Part shown: in pieces, positions 1 to 10,507 of the stretch
Position numbering within the stretch: position 1 is the first letter of the stretch
How the letters are laid out: each line of letters starts with the position of its first letter
Assembly (NCBI RefSeq): GCF_000739655.1
Contig: NZ_BATR01000167.1
Location: forward strand, 1-64,000
Direction: 5' to 3'
DNA: 64,000 bases
Origin: Verrucomicrobium sp. BvORR106
GTDB taxonomy: Bacteria > Verrucomicrobiota > Verrucomicrobiia > Verrucomicrobiales > Verrucomicrobiaceae
Notes under the pieces: model-generated
Databases searched by the model: none
The model's input: only the letters and a program-made list of their open reading frames with translations
Told to the model about the DNA's origin: nothing
Translations under genes and position numbers: made by a program

Positions 1-1
1 A

Positions 2-1876
2 CCCCGCGGGTACGATGAAATCAATCAAGCCCGCCGCGCCGGGAAACTTCGGCTGGCCCTACTTCATCGCCAACAACTACCCGTACCATCACTACGATTA
101 TAACACCAAGACGGTGGGCGCGCCCTTCGACCCCGCCCACCCGGTGAATGCGGGGTGAACAACACCGGTCTGCGCGATCTCCCCCCTGCCCAGCCCGCTA
201 TGATCTACTGGCCGTACCGGGAACCGCGGGACTTTGTCGAGATGGGAGAAGGCGGCCGCACCGCTTGCGCCGGCCCCGTCTTCCACTGGCGGCCGGAGTT
301 CGAGAAGACCGCAGGTTTCCTCAAGGACTTCGACGGCTGGCTGCTCTTCTGGGACTGGGAACGCCCCACCATCCGCTGGGCCCGGCTGGATCAGGACTCC
401 AACTTCCTCGGGATCGAGCCCTTCACCGGGGCGGTCGTCACCGCCAACAAGCCTGAGGCCGTTGAGAAAGTGCAGCCGCAGATCGCCGGCGGCGCCACGC
501 TCGTGAAGCGCCCCGTGGATGCCGTCTTCGGTACCGATGGCTGCCTCTACATCATGGACTACGGGGAGACCTGGGGGCCAAACAAGGACTCCCGCATGCT
601 CAAGATCAGCTACCTGCGCGGCAATCTGCCCCCGCTCGCCCGGGCCAGTGCCGCCCCCACCTCGGGGAGAGAACCCCTCACGGTCCGCCTGAGCAGCGCC
701 GGCTCCAAGGACCACGAAGGCGACGCGCTCAAGCATGAATGGCGGCTGCTCCCGGAGGGTCGGGTGATTTCATCCAACCCCGATGCGGAGGTGCGCATCG
801 ACCAGCCCGGCAACTATCAGGCCGAGCTGCGCGTGACCGATTCACACGGTGCCACCGGATCCGCCACCGTTTCCTTCCTCGTCGGCAACACCCAGCCCCA
901 GGTGCACTTTGATGCCCCCCAGTCAGGTGATTTCTTCGATCCCGGCAAGCCCGTCAGTTATCAAGTCAGCGCCTCGGATGTCGAGGACGGCACCTCTTCC
1001 GCCAAGCCGGACGAGTTTGGAATTCGGACCTTGGTCAGCAGCCTGTTTCTGGATGCGTCGGGCAAGGAGCAGGCCTCCGATCCCGGCCTCGCCATCATGA
1101 AGAGCAGTGATTGCTTCAACTGCCACGGCGTGGAGCAGAAGATCGTCGGACCAGGGTTGTTGGAAATAGCGGAACGGTATCGCGGCCAGCCCGCCGCGCT
1201 GGAGACAGCGGTCAATCGTGTCCGACAGGGCAGCACGGGCGTCTGGGGTCCGCTCCCCATGCTGCCCCACCCTCAGCACACCACGGATGAGGTCACGATC
1301 ATGCTCCGCTGGGTCTTTGGTCTGGAGAAGGGCAAGGGCGGCCCCACCCTCACCCGCGGCCTGAGCGGCACCATCACCGCCCCCAACACCGGCACTCCGG
1401 GGCAGTTCGTGCTGGAGGCCGCCTACACCGACGCGGGCCGGGCTCCGGCAGGCACGCTCACCGGCAAGGCTAGCGTTGCCCTCCGCACCCGCCGCTGGGA
1501 GGCGGAGGACGGCGAGGTCAACGGCCCCCGGATCAGTGGCAACGGCAGCGCCAGTGGCAAGAAGGTCCTCGGCTCCATCAATGACAAGCACACCATCCGG
1601 TTCGAACACGTCAATCTCGCCCAGGTCGGCGGGTTCACCGTTCGCGCCTCCTCGGGGAATGTCGGCGGCGTGGTGGAACTCCGCACCGGCAGCCCGGACG
1701 GCGCGCTTCTGGGCAAGGTGGAGGTGCCCAACACCGGTGGCTGGGACAAGTGGATCGAACCCGCTTCCCGTTTTGCCAGCCCGATCGAGGGGCGAACCGA
1801 TGTGTACGCCGTCTTCGTCAATCCCGGCAAGGGCGGCCTCATGAACTTGGACTGGGTCCAGTTTGATCCGCGCTGA
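2..1876 (+). CDS. PVC-type haem-binding dehydrogenase, 3' part (partial, frameshifted near window start)
   Basis: Probably a secreted PQQ/sorbosone-dehydrogenase-like protein acting in the cell envelope. The long open part runs 573 codons from a GTG at 155, but coding similarity extends upstream. Frame 2 reads RGYDEINQARRAG up to base 43, then NFGWPYFIANN continues in frame 3 to a stop at 156-158, and frame 2 resumes with NNTGLRDLPPAQPA. That means one extra base near 44-46 and one missing base before 155. Counting from codon 155: end of the beta-propeller at about 1-160, PKD-like domain at about 165-245, a cytochrome c domain with one CxxCH (CFNCH, about 320-324), and a C-terminal CBM6-like domain (about 445-573, WEAEDGEVNG to LDWVQF). 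The 5' end lies outside the window. The domain order fits verrucomicrobial and planctomycete sugar-oxidising proteins. The substrate cannot be named. Confidence 0.75.
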
Positions 1877-1897
1877 TTCCGCCGGTACCTTGCGGGC

Positions 1898-2500
1898 ATG
1901 CCCCTCAACACAGGTCATGGCCGCACTCCTGCCTCCAACGCAGACGGAAACTCCGTCCCTGCCCCCTCCCCCTTCAAGCCTGTGTGTGTCGATCTCTGGT
2001 GGGCTGTGCCCGGCCTTCTTGCTGGCACGTCGATGCCCTATGTGCATCCCTTTCGTTATGACGTGGAGACCGCAGCACTCACGGATTTCGACGACGAGCT
2101 CCCCGTCCTCTGGCACTCCGGCATTCGCGCCGTCGTCGGTCTGTTGAACATTCCCAGCGCCCCTGAAACCTATCGGAGCGCCGGTTTCGACTACTGCTGG
2201 CTGCCCATCGTGGATGGCGGCATCCCCACCCGGGAGCAGTTCGAGGAGTTCCTTCGTTTCATGCACAAGCAAGCCGCGTCCCGCAACCCGGTTGTCGCCC
2301 ACTGCGTAGCAGGCCTGGGCCGCACCGGCGTCCTCCTCGCCGCCTATCTCGTCACCCAAGGTCAGGATCCTCAATCCGCCGTCCTCGCCGTCCGCAGCGT
2401 CCGCCCCGGCGCCGTCGAAACCCGCCGCCAAGTGGAGTTCCTTTTTGAGGTAGAGAGCTGGCGGAATGCGGGTGAGTTACCGTCTGCGACAAACGGGTAG
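1898..2500 (+). CDS. Dual-specificity/tyrosine protein phosphatase-like protein
   Basis: A 200-residue cysteine-based phosphatase. The P-loop signature HCVAGLGRTG gives the nucleophile Cys136 and Arg142, and Asp106 in PIVDGG is the likely general acid. The N-terminal segment VDLWWAVPGLLAGTSMPYVHP resembles the usual start of DSP folds, so the long start is preferred over Met46. It begins 22 bp after the preceding stop, so the two may be cotranscribed. The likely role is dephosphorylating a protein or small phosphate ester in the cytoplasm; the substrate is unknown. Confidence 0.75.
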   Translation: MPLNTGHGRTPASNADGNSVPAPSPFKPVCVDLWWAVPGLLAGTSMPYVHPFRYDVETAALTDFDDELPVLWHSGIRAVVGLLNIPSAPETYRSAGFDYCWLPIVDGGIPTREQFEEFLRFMHKQAASRNPVVAHCVAGLGRTGVLLAAYLVTQGQDPQSAVLAVRSVRPGAVETRRQVEFLFEVESWRNAGELPSATNG

Positions 2501-2504
2501 ATTC

Positions 2505-2541
2505 AAAGGTGCGGTCCCCGCACTCTTGCGAGTGCGGGGAC
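2505..2541 (-). repeat. Degenerate CRISPR-repeat-like hairpin at the distal end of the array
   Basis: Read on the minus strand, the first 24 bases match 21/24 of the CRISPR repeat. The stem-loop core CCGCACTCTTGCGAGTGCGG (plus strand) differs from the array core only by a swapped base pair (T-A to A-T), so pairing is kept. It lies 42 bp from the first good repeat, whereas true spacers are 35-39 nt. It is either a decayed terminal repeat or a REP-like hairpin that resembles one. Confidence 0.5.
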
Positions 2542-2583
2542 GGCGCGGTTTGAGCAGCATCCCTGGCTGCGGTTCAACATCTC

Positions 2584-5500
2584 GCTTCAACGGAGCCGCT
2601 CTCTTGCGAGAGCGGAGACACGGTCTGGAGTATGGCGGCTGGTGCCCGCGGGGTCCGGCTTCAACGAAGCCGCTCTCTTGCGAGAGCGGAGACACAGATT
2701 GAGGGTCTCCCCCTGGCTCGCCACGGACTGGCTTCAACGAAGCCGCTCTCTTGCGAGAGCCGAGACGCCGCCCTTCTGCACCTGCACCCCGTCACACCAC
2801 GCAACGCTTCAACGAAGCCGCTCTCTTGCGAGAGCGGAGACTCGGTGGAGTTCGCCGCCCTGCTTTTACTCCAGCACATGCTTCAACGAAGCCGCTCTCT
2901 TGCGAGAGCGGAGACAGAGGCCAGGTCAGGGCCTCAAGGATCGCTCGTGACAGCTTCAACGAAGCCGCTCTCTCGCGAGAGCGGAGACGAGTGAGGCCCT
3001 AGCCGAAGCTACCTACCCCCACCTAGCTTCAACGAAGCCGCTCTCTCGCGAGAGCGGAGACCCCTGGGCTCCGGGCACGCCCTGGAACCCTTGAAATCCG
3101 CTTCAACGAAGCCGCTCTCTCGCGAGAGCGGAGACGCGGACGCCAAAGCGCAAATTGATTTGCTGGAGGCCAGGCTTCAACGAAGCCGCTCTCTCGCGAG
3201 AGCGGAGACGATCGAAGGACGTGGCCGACTCTTACTGCGGCGTCTAGCTTCAACGAAGCCGCTCTCTCGCGAGAGCGGAGACAAGGCCGCAAAGTACCAG
3301 CTCACGAGCTACTCGAACCGGCTTCAACGAAGCCGCTCTCTCGCGAGAGCGGAGACTTCAGAGTCTCCACCTCTCCTGTAGCCTTTTCCATCTTGCTTCA
3401 ACGAAGCCGCTCTCTCGCGAGAGCGGAGACTCCAGAGACCACCACCTTGCCCTTCAGCTTGCCCAGGCTTCAACGAAGCCGCTCTCTCGCGAGAGCGGAG
3501 ACCAGACACAAGGGAACCTTCCCGCCACTAAATCAGGCTGGCTTCAACGAAGCCGCTCTCTTGCGAGAGCGGAGACTAGAGCGAAGGCCCCAGCAATAGC
3601 GCCGCCAATGCCCTGCTTCAACGAAGCCGCTCTCTTGCGAGAGCGGAGACCTTCATGAAGGAGTCGCTCGAAAAAGCGAATGGCGTGCTTCAACGAAGCC
3701 GCTCTCTTGCGAGAGCGGAGACCCTGCATGACATCTGCTCACACACTGCGGACGCTGGCAGCTTCAACGAAGCCGCTCTCTTGCGAGAGCGGAGACTCTG
3801 AAGAGCGCAGTAGCCCTCACTGCCAATGCCTGCGCTTCAACGAAGCCGCTCTCTTGCGAGAGCGGAGACAACGTGATTGGCCCGAAGACTTCGAATTCGA
3901 AAACGGGCTTCAACGAAGCCGCTCTCTTGCGAGAGCGGAGACGGATTTCGTGTGGTATCCCATTTGCCATTTCTGATTTGCTTCAACGAAGCCGCTCTCT
4001 TGCGAGAGCGGAGACCGGTGGGCCTGATCGACGAAGGGGACGGTACCTCGCTGCTTCAACGAAGCCGCTCTCTTGCGAGAGCGGAGACAGCCCCTCCTTG
4101 CAGATATCGCCCAGAGTAGCCTCCTGCTTCAACGAAGCCGCTCTCTTGCGAGAGCGGAGACGGGGATGCACTTTGAAGGCCCAGACGCCCACCTGTTTGC
4201 TTCAACGAAGCCGCTCTCTTGCGAGAGCGGAGACTCAGGCTCCCAGCACTGGTTGGATCAGACTCAAGTCGTTGCTTCAACGAAGCCGCTCTCTTGCGAG
4301 AGCGGAGACTCCACAACAGCGCGGCATTGCGCACCCACCCAGACTCGCTTCAACGAAGCCGCTCTCTTGCGAGAGCGGAGACCTTACTGCTGGGCCACAG
4401 GCCTGATCGAACTCTCCAACGCTTCAACGAAGCCGCTCTCTTGCGAGAGCGGAGACACTTTTGGTGTTGGACTTCAAGGTCCCCCTTCCCTGGCTTCAAC
4501 GAAGCCGCTCTCTTGCGAGAGCGGAGACCGCCGCCATAGGGCTCCACATAGACCTTGTGGTCAGGGCTTCAACGAAGCCGCTCTCTTGCGAGAGCGGAGA
4601 CTTCACCCGATGCACTCGATACGATCCGGCACACGTCGCTTCAACGAAGCCGCTCTCTTGCGAGAGCGGAGACCTTGCGTGGGATCACTCGCACCAGCTC
4701 CCACGCAGGGCTTCAACGAAGCCGCTCTCTTGCGAGAGCGGAGACTACACCCATGTGGAAATGGATGCGATGGCCAAGGCTCTGCTTCAACGAAGCCGCT
4801 CTCTTGCGAGAGCGGAGACGGGTTCTGCTGGACTTCAAGGAGCAGGCGCAGGCGCAGCTTCAACGAAGCCGCTCTCTTGCGAGAGCGGAGACGACCTATG
4901 CAAAAAACGCTCCAGGGATCGGTCGTAGTTGCTTCAACGAAGCCGCTCTCTTGCGAGAGCGGAGACGTTCACGTCGTTGTGCCGGTCGATCGCCCATTGC
5001 ACAGCTTCAACGAAGCCGCTCTCTTGCGAGAGCGGAGACGGGATGAGGGTCGTCCTCCATTACCCGGCTGGACGGCTTCAACGAAGCCGCTCTCTTGCGA
5101 GAGCGGAGACCCAAGAGACTTCTACGGACCCAGCAGACTGCATCTAGCTTCAACGAAGCCGCTCTCTTGCGAGAGCGGAGACATCATGTCCGCAGTGGGG
5201 TCAATCGTGACGGCAGGAATGCTTCAACGAAGCCGCTCTCTTGCGAGAGCGGAGACCGATTGCCTCCTTGATTCGCGGGATCTCCTTCAGGGCTTCAACG
5301 AAGCCGCTCTCTTGCGAGAGCGGAGACGTCGATCATGGCTGCTAGTGCTTCTGCCGGTGTGCTGGGCTTCAACGAAGCCGCTCTCTTGCGAGAGCGGAGA
5401 CTGGCTGGTGGCCTATGCTGCCAATCAACTCCCTTAGCTTCAACGAAGCCGCTCTCTTGCGAGAGCGGAGACCTCAGACTCTACTAAACAACTCAAACTG

Positions 5501-7072
5501 AACATACTATGCTTCAACGAAGCCGCTCTCTTGCGAGAGCGGAGACTGGACTGCACCGGCTCCCCATGCCGATCCATCAGCCGGCTTCAACGAAGCCGCT
5601 CTCTTGCGAGAGCGGAGACCGGTTCTGCTGCAGCGCCTGCAGAGCCGCCAGGCCACTGCTTCAACGAAGCCGCTCTCTTGCGAGAGCGGAGACTCATTGA
5701 TGCCGAGGGGCGGGAGCGCCTCATGGCCCTGCTTCAACGAAGCCGCTCTCTTGCGAGAGCGGAGACCAACCCTATGAAATCGCGCCCCTGCTCATTCATC
5801 CGCGCTTCAACGAAGCCGCTCTCTTGCGAGAGCGGAGACAACCGGGGGAGACCGCGAAGCATTTGCAGGCCCGCTGGCTTCAACGAAGCCGCTCTCTTGC
5901 GAGAGCGGAGACCTGGCATAATCCGACTGCCGTCTTTCTGGGGGATAGGCTTCAACGAAGCCGCTCTCTTGCGAGAGCGGAGACCACGGGCTTTGCTCTG
6001 GAGACCTTCCAGTTTGACCTGCTTCAACGAAGCCGCTCTCTTGCGAGAGCGGAGACTATTTGGTTTGTTTGAGTATGTGTTTCTGACTGAAACGCTTCAA
6101 CGAAGCCGCTCTCTTGCGAGAGCGGAGACCGAGCTCGACGAGCTTACGGCAGAGCGTCTTGAGATAGCTTCAACGAAGCCGCTCTCTTGCGAGAGCGGAG
6201 ACAGAAAAGAACGAGCAAGATTGTTTTCATGGCGGAAAGGCTTCAACGAAGCCGCTCTCTTGCGAGAGCGGAGACTGAGGCATCACGCTGCGGCCCTTGG
6301 TTCAATCTACGTGCTTCAACGAAGCCGCTCTCTTGCGAGAGCGGAGACCATCATTGCGCCCCACCGCTTCGGCTCATCCAATGAGCTTCAACGAAGCCGC
6401 TCTCTTGCGAGAGCGGAGACGGGAAACAGCTATGGCCAAGTGGCGGAGTGGGCGGGGCTTCAACGAAGCCGCTCTCTTGCGAGAGCGGAGACTCGCTGAA
6501 ATGCTTCACCGCCGCAGCTTTCGAATAGCTTCAACGAAGCCGCTCTCTTGCGAGAGCGGAGACCTTTGAATTTGGCCCACTCGCCAGCAGCCTCCGTGGC
6601 TTCAACGAAGCCGCTCTCTTGCGAGAGCGGAGACAGAGGCCTGCCGCGACGTAAGTCACGCTTACGAACTTGGCTTCAACGAAGCCGCTCTCTTGCGAGA
6701 GCGGAGACTATTAAAACGGCCCAGTCTGCGCGCCAGGCGGAAATTGCTTCAACGAAGCCGCTCTCTTGCGAGAGCGGAGACTTACTTGACCTCTGGGCGA
6801 ATCCCAGCGGCTTGGCTGGCTTCAACGAAGCCGCTCTCTTGCGAGAGCGGAGACTGAAATAACCTCCAAAGAAGTCAGGTCATCCAGATTGCTTCAACGA
6901 AGCCGCTCTCTTGCGAGAGCGGAGACCGGCATCGCGGATCTAGAGTCGTTGCTCGCTGCTGTGCTTCAACGAAGCCGCTCTCTTGCGAGAGCGGAGACAA
7001 CCCATTACTTGGAGGGATGTCATCAAGGATTACGCCGCTTCAACGAAGCCGCTCTCTTGCGAGAGCGGAGAC
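2584..7072 (-). CRISPR. CRISPR array, 62 repeats and 61 spacers, type I-G
   Basis: 62 copies of a 36-bp repeat occur with a period of 71-75 bp, giving 61 spacers of 35-39 nt. On the plus strand each repeat starts GCTTCAACGAAG, has the palindromic core CCGCTCTCTTGCGAGAGCGG and ends AGAC. Transcription is leftward, because cas2 and the probable leader lie at the right end and repeat decay is at the left: repeat 1 (2584) has CGG for CGA, and repeat 3 (2731) has GCCGAGAC. The crRNA 5' handle would then be GUUGAAGC. Repeats 6-13 (2953-3502) share one substitution, CTCTCGCGAGAG in place of CTCTTGCGAGAG, which makes the core a perfect palindrome. All spacers look different by eye. Confidence 0.98.
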
Positions 7073-7324
7073 AGCCTCCATGTAGGGCATTCAGCATCAA
7101 AATGCAACAGGCTCATTTGCGAGCGGTCACATGAAATCCCCTCGCACTTAACCATGCGACGCCGTGAACGAGCCACAAACTCCTCGACATCAATACGCGA
7201 GCGCCTCCCGGACCTTCCGACTGCACCTGACCACTCGCCCGCCATGGCGGGCGCTCCCACTCGTCTTGATTTACTGAATGTCAAAGATCGCCTCCTTCCC
7301 TGTTCCCCCTTCCCCTGCGGTGCT
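7073..7324 (-). promoter_or_regulatory. Probable CRISPR leader
   Basis: The 252 bp between the last, leader-proximal repeat and the cas2 stop codon hold no credible gene. Its position next to cas2 and to the undamaged end of the array makes it the expected leader and array promoter, read leftward. No clear -35/-10 pair was identified. Confidence 0.55.
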
Positions 7325-7645
7325 TCACACCACGTAGCAGGGAGCGTCAAAGCGTGCGTAGGGCAGCCCCACCGACGCGATGACACGGTCTCCCCGGCCC
7401 TCACTGGGGCCCAGAGAGACAAACAACACCTGATCTTCATCGTGCTTGATCACATCTCTCAGTTCACGCTCCAGCCGGGTTCGCTCTCTCGGGTTCAGAT
7501 CACACTCGAAAACCGAGTACTGCAAATGGGTACCATGGTTCTTGCAGACCTTAAACACCTTTCTCAACCGCTTGTCGTCAGCGATGTCGTAGCACACCAG
7601 ATACGTGATCCGGCTGGAAATCACCGAGGCGGAATGACGGGACAT
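7325..7645 (-). CDS. cas2: CRISPR-associated protein Cas2
   Basis: A 106-residue Cas2. With Cas1 it forms the spacer-integration complex. The ferredoxin-like start ITYLVCYDIADDKRLRKV carries the conserved metal-binding Asp20, followed by the family pattern LQYSVFECDL. The length is close to the usual 90-110 residues. It is the last cas gene before the array and lies 88 bp downstream of cas4-cas1 on the same strand, so it is probably in the same transcript. Confidence 0.95.
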   Translation of the reverse strand: MSRHSASVISSRITYLVCYDIADDKRLRKVFKVCKNHGTHLQYSVFECDLNPRERTRLERELRDVIKHDEDQVLFVSLGPSEGRGDRVIASVGLPYARFDAPCYVV

Positions 7646-7733
7646 GGCGTGAGAGTGGTGAAGAGTTTTGTAACAAGTGTTTGGATCATTCAGAATCTGC
7701 TTTCCCCTTATCCCTCTTCCCTTTTCCCTGTGC

Positions 7734-10328
7734 TTAGCGCGTCACCATCGGGATGTACTCCTTGATTTCCCCCGTCAGATACCGGGCCAGAATTCTCGCC
7801 TGCAGTTCCAGCACCCGCCGGTAGCTGACCTTGTAGTCGAACACCGGATGCGTGATGATGCTGCCCATGCGTTGTTCGTACGCTTGGAAGAACACCTTGC
7901 GTCCATGAGACGTGAGATTGACGCCCTCGCCTGCCCTCACGAAATGGTCCGGCACCAGCATGCGATTGTTAATGGCAGTGAGCACCACACTCTCTGCCAC
8001 TAGAGGGCGAAATTCCTCCATCAGATCCAGCGCCAGAGCCGGGCGGCCGTAGCGCGGCTGATGGTAAAAGCCCACATAGGGATCAAACCCCACCGCATGA
8101 GCCGCGATCGTGCAATCCTTGGCCAACAAACTGTAGGCCAGAGAGAGCAGCGCATTCACCGGGTCCGTGGGTGGACGCCGACTGCGCTTGGTAAAGTCAA
8201 AGGTGAAGACACTCTCCTCCGGTGCTCGCGTGGCAGAGGCTGACTCTAGCCCTGGGATCTCGTCATCATCATCCGCCGCCCCCACCTTGATCATCCCGGC
8301 AAAGTGCTGCAAGTACAATGCCGCCGCCGCGCCTTCAATGCCAAGCAGTTCCTCCAGAGACCTCGCCCCCAGCGCGTCCTGACTCGCCTGCTTCAGCCGG
8401 GCCAGCACGGCTGCCGGGGGCTCCACATGCAGCCGCATCAGCAGCGTCCTGTGATTGCGGATCTTTCCCGCTACAAATTTCCGCGATACCGCCAGGCAAC
8501 GCATTGGATCATCCGCAGCACGGAACTGCTCGATGCGTGTGAACACATTTTTCGTCGCATGACCACGCGTTAAACCATAGAACCACCCGCCGGTGGAGAA
8601 GTAGGCGAGCGGGATCTCCTTCTCGCACAGCACCTGCACCGCCTGGGTCGTCATCTGCACATTGCCGAAGAGCGCCACATGCGTCAGATCACTGAGGCGA
8701 AACTCTTCCACCACGGCGGCTCCGTCTTTCACCACCAGCAGTTCGCCGCTGCGCCCCACGTGATAACCGGGAGTGGACAGATACAACGCCCGCGCATCGT
8801 CCCGCGCCGCCATCAGTCGGCGGGGCGCCCCGTTGGCAGCGACTTGCTTTCCTGATCCCGCTTCGCCCGCGAGCTCCCCTTCAGGCAATCCTTCCTCCCT
8901 CTGTGGCTTCCGTTCAGCCAGCATCCAGGTCTCATCCGGCAGGCACACTGGTGCCAGCGAGCACCGCACACATTTGGGCGAGCCCACCAGTGGGGGCGGC
9001 ATCGGCCCACGGGCCGTCTCTCGCGCCAGGGCGATTTGAGCGATGATCCACCTCTCCAGCCCTTCGGTCATCGGCAGGCGCACCCGCTGTTTCGTCGCCC
9101 GGTAGTAGATCACCCCTTCCTCGCATTGGTAACCGTTGTCCCGCAGGATCAGAATCTGCAGCCCCAGCTGCATCTTGTCAGCATCCCACAGTTCGTTGGC
9201 GTCCGCCCCCTTCTTGGGGGCACCCGCCTTGTAGTCCACGGGCGTCACCGTTTTGATCTCCCGTGACTTGGCCCCTTTCTCACCTGTCACGGTCCCCATT
9301 CGGACCTCGATCAGATCCATCTTCGCCAGCACCCCCAGCCGCACTGAGCTCAGCGTGGCCGAGCGCGAGTGAATGATGCGATCCCCGTCCTTTTCTTCGA
9401 CAGCAGCCCCGGCCCCGCCGCCGTCCGGTTCGACCTCCACATTTTCTGATGTGGCATCAACTTGAGAAATCGCGCCCCCTTCATCAGGCACTTCGTCAGG
9501 ATCGGCCGCTGCCTTGGCCCCTTCAGCGAACCAATCCCCATCGTCACCTTCCTTCTCTGCGTTGGGCGCCCCCTTCTTCCCTCCTGCTGCTTTCTTTGCC
9601 TGCGGCAGATCACCTTTGCCTTTGTCCACCTTGGCATGCAGCGCACTGCCCCGCTCCGTGTCCGCGTTGGCCACAAACACACCCTCCACATACTCGTAGT
9701 AGAAGAGCCGGGGGCAATACACAAACTCATTGAGCATCCGCGAAGGCAACACCTCCTGCTGCGGCAGCGTCTCCGGGACATGGCCAGGGTCCACCTTTGC
9801 GACGACCTCCGAAAAGCGCAACCCATCAGGCTCAAACTCTTCTGGCGTCTCCGGCGATACCTTGTCACCCCTTGCCTCAAGGCCCTGCTCGGCAGCACCT
9901 TTCTCATCCAGCGGCCTCGGCACCTCCGCTTTCTGCTCCGCCGTGGTTTTCAGCGCAGGAGTTCCCCAATCCAACTCTTGCTGCTGCACTGCCAACCGCC
10001 GCGGAGCCGCCCGCAGAGGCCCCTGCACAGGCGGTGTCGCAACTGTATTCGGGTGTTGCCCAACTCCTTTTGCAGCCTCGTTGGTGACACCACCCTGCTC
10101 GACAGGAGCCGACACTGATTCCGATTTCGCTTCCTGTTCCGCCACGTCTGGCGCGGTCTGCACCGGCTCACCTTTCCCACCCCCACCTGAAAAGAGCTCC
10201 AGCTCTGGATGCCCGACAGGTGGTTGAGCCTCCGGCAACGGCAACAGAATCTCCGCGCCTTCCTCCCCTGTCGTCAGCGGAGCCGGCGCACGAGCAGTGC
10301 GAATGCGAGGTGGCGTGGGCGGGTCCAT
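7734..10328 (-). CDS. cas4-cas1: Cas4-Cas1 fusion protein with long disordered extensions
   Basis: An 864-residue fusion of the Cas4 nuclease (PAM selection and prespacer trimming) with the Cas1 integrase, the form usual in type I-G. The Cas4 part has the iron-sulfur cysteines Cys205 (EFVYCPRLFYY) and Cys453/456/462 (CVRCSLAPVC), and the nuclease motif VDYKAG near 365. Cas1 runs from about 503 to 864; likely metal ligands include the His in GFYHQ (about 754) and the Asp in ALDLMEEF (about 768). Two parts are unusual: residues 1-195 are Pro/Ala/Glu-rich and without domain character, and residues about 237-315, inside Cas4, are acidic and low-complexity. Typical fusions have about 550 residues. 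The start is uncertain: no clear ribosome site precedes it, and a later non-ATG start is possible. Confidence 0.92.
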   Translation of the reverse strand: MDPPTPPRIRTARAPAPLTTGEEGAEILLPLPEAQPPVGHPELELFSGGGGKGEPVQTAPDVAEQEAKSESVSAPVEQGGVTNEAAKGVGQHPNTVATPPVQGPLRAAPRRLAVQQQELDWGTPALKTTAEQKAEVPRPLDEKGAAEQGLEARGDKVSPETPEEFEPDGLRFSEVVAKVDPGHVPETLPQQEVLPSRMLNEFVYCPRLFYYEYVEGVFVANADTERGSALHAKVDKGKGDLPQAKKAAGGKKGAPNAEKEGDDGDWFAEGAKAAADPDEVPDEGGAISQVDATSENVEVEPDGGGAGAAVEEKDGDRIIHSRSATLSSVRLGVLAKMDLIEVRMGTVTGEKGAKSREIKTVTPVDYKAGAPKKGADANELWDADKMQLGLQILILRDNGYQCEEGVIYYRATKQRVRLPMTEGLERWIIAQIALARETARGPMPPPLVGSPKCVRCSLAPVCLPDETWMLAERKPQREEGLPEGELAGEAGSGKQVAANGAPRRLMAARDDARALYLSTPGYHVGRSGELLVVKDGAAVVEEFRLSDLTHVALFGNVQMTTQAVQVLCEKEIPLAYFSTGGWFYGLTRGHATKNVFTRIEQFRAADDPMRCLAVSRKFVAGKIRNHRTLLMRLHVEPPAAVLARLKQASQDALGARSLEELLGIEGAAAALYLQHFAGMIKVGAADDDDEIPGLESASATRAPEESVFTFDFTKRSRRPPTDPVNALLSLAYSLLAKDCTIAAHAVGFDPYVGFYHQPRYGRPALALDLMEEFRPLVAESVVLTAINNRMLVPDHFVRAGEGVNLTSHGRKVFFQAYEQRMGSIITHPVFDYKVSYRRVLELQARILARYLTGEIKEYIPMVTR

Positions 10329-10507
10329 CGCGGCAAATCAGCGGGGATTTCAATATGCGCCCTTATTCGCAATAGCAAAGCAAAAAATATGTGACAGCTT
10401 GCAATAAACGACCAAGCCCCCATTCCAACCACACTCTGGAGCAAACATACTGCCCTCCCTAGGGCGACGGTCATCGCCGCTCCCAGCCTCCGAGTTCCCC
10501 CTGCCCC

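Noticed and set aside
923-2431. 502-codon minus-strand open frame
   Set aside because: It covers parts of two plus-strand genes with clear motifs and carries none of its own.
6421-6456. A spacer that contains a string similar to a common cloning-vector primer site
   Set aside because: The similarity is about 13 bases and the sequence continues as a plausible phage gene start (ATGGCCAAGTGG). It sits correctly between two repeats, so it is no contamination.
2632-7134. Many open frames across the CRISPR array on both strands
   Set aside because: They are translations of the repeat, with periodic peptides such as RSRSLARAET and STKPLSCESGD. The repeat period is often divisible by three, so frames stay open by chance.
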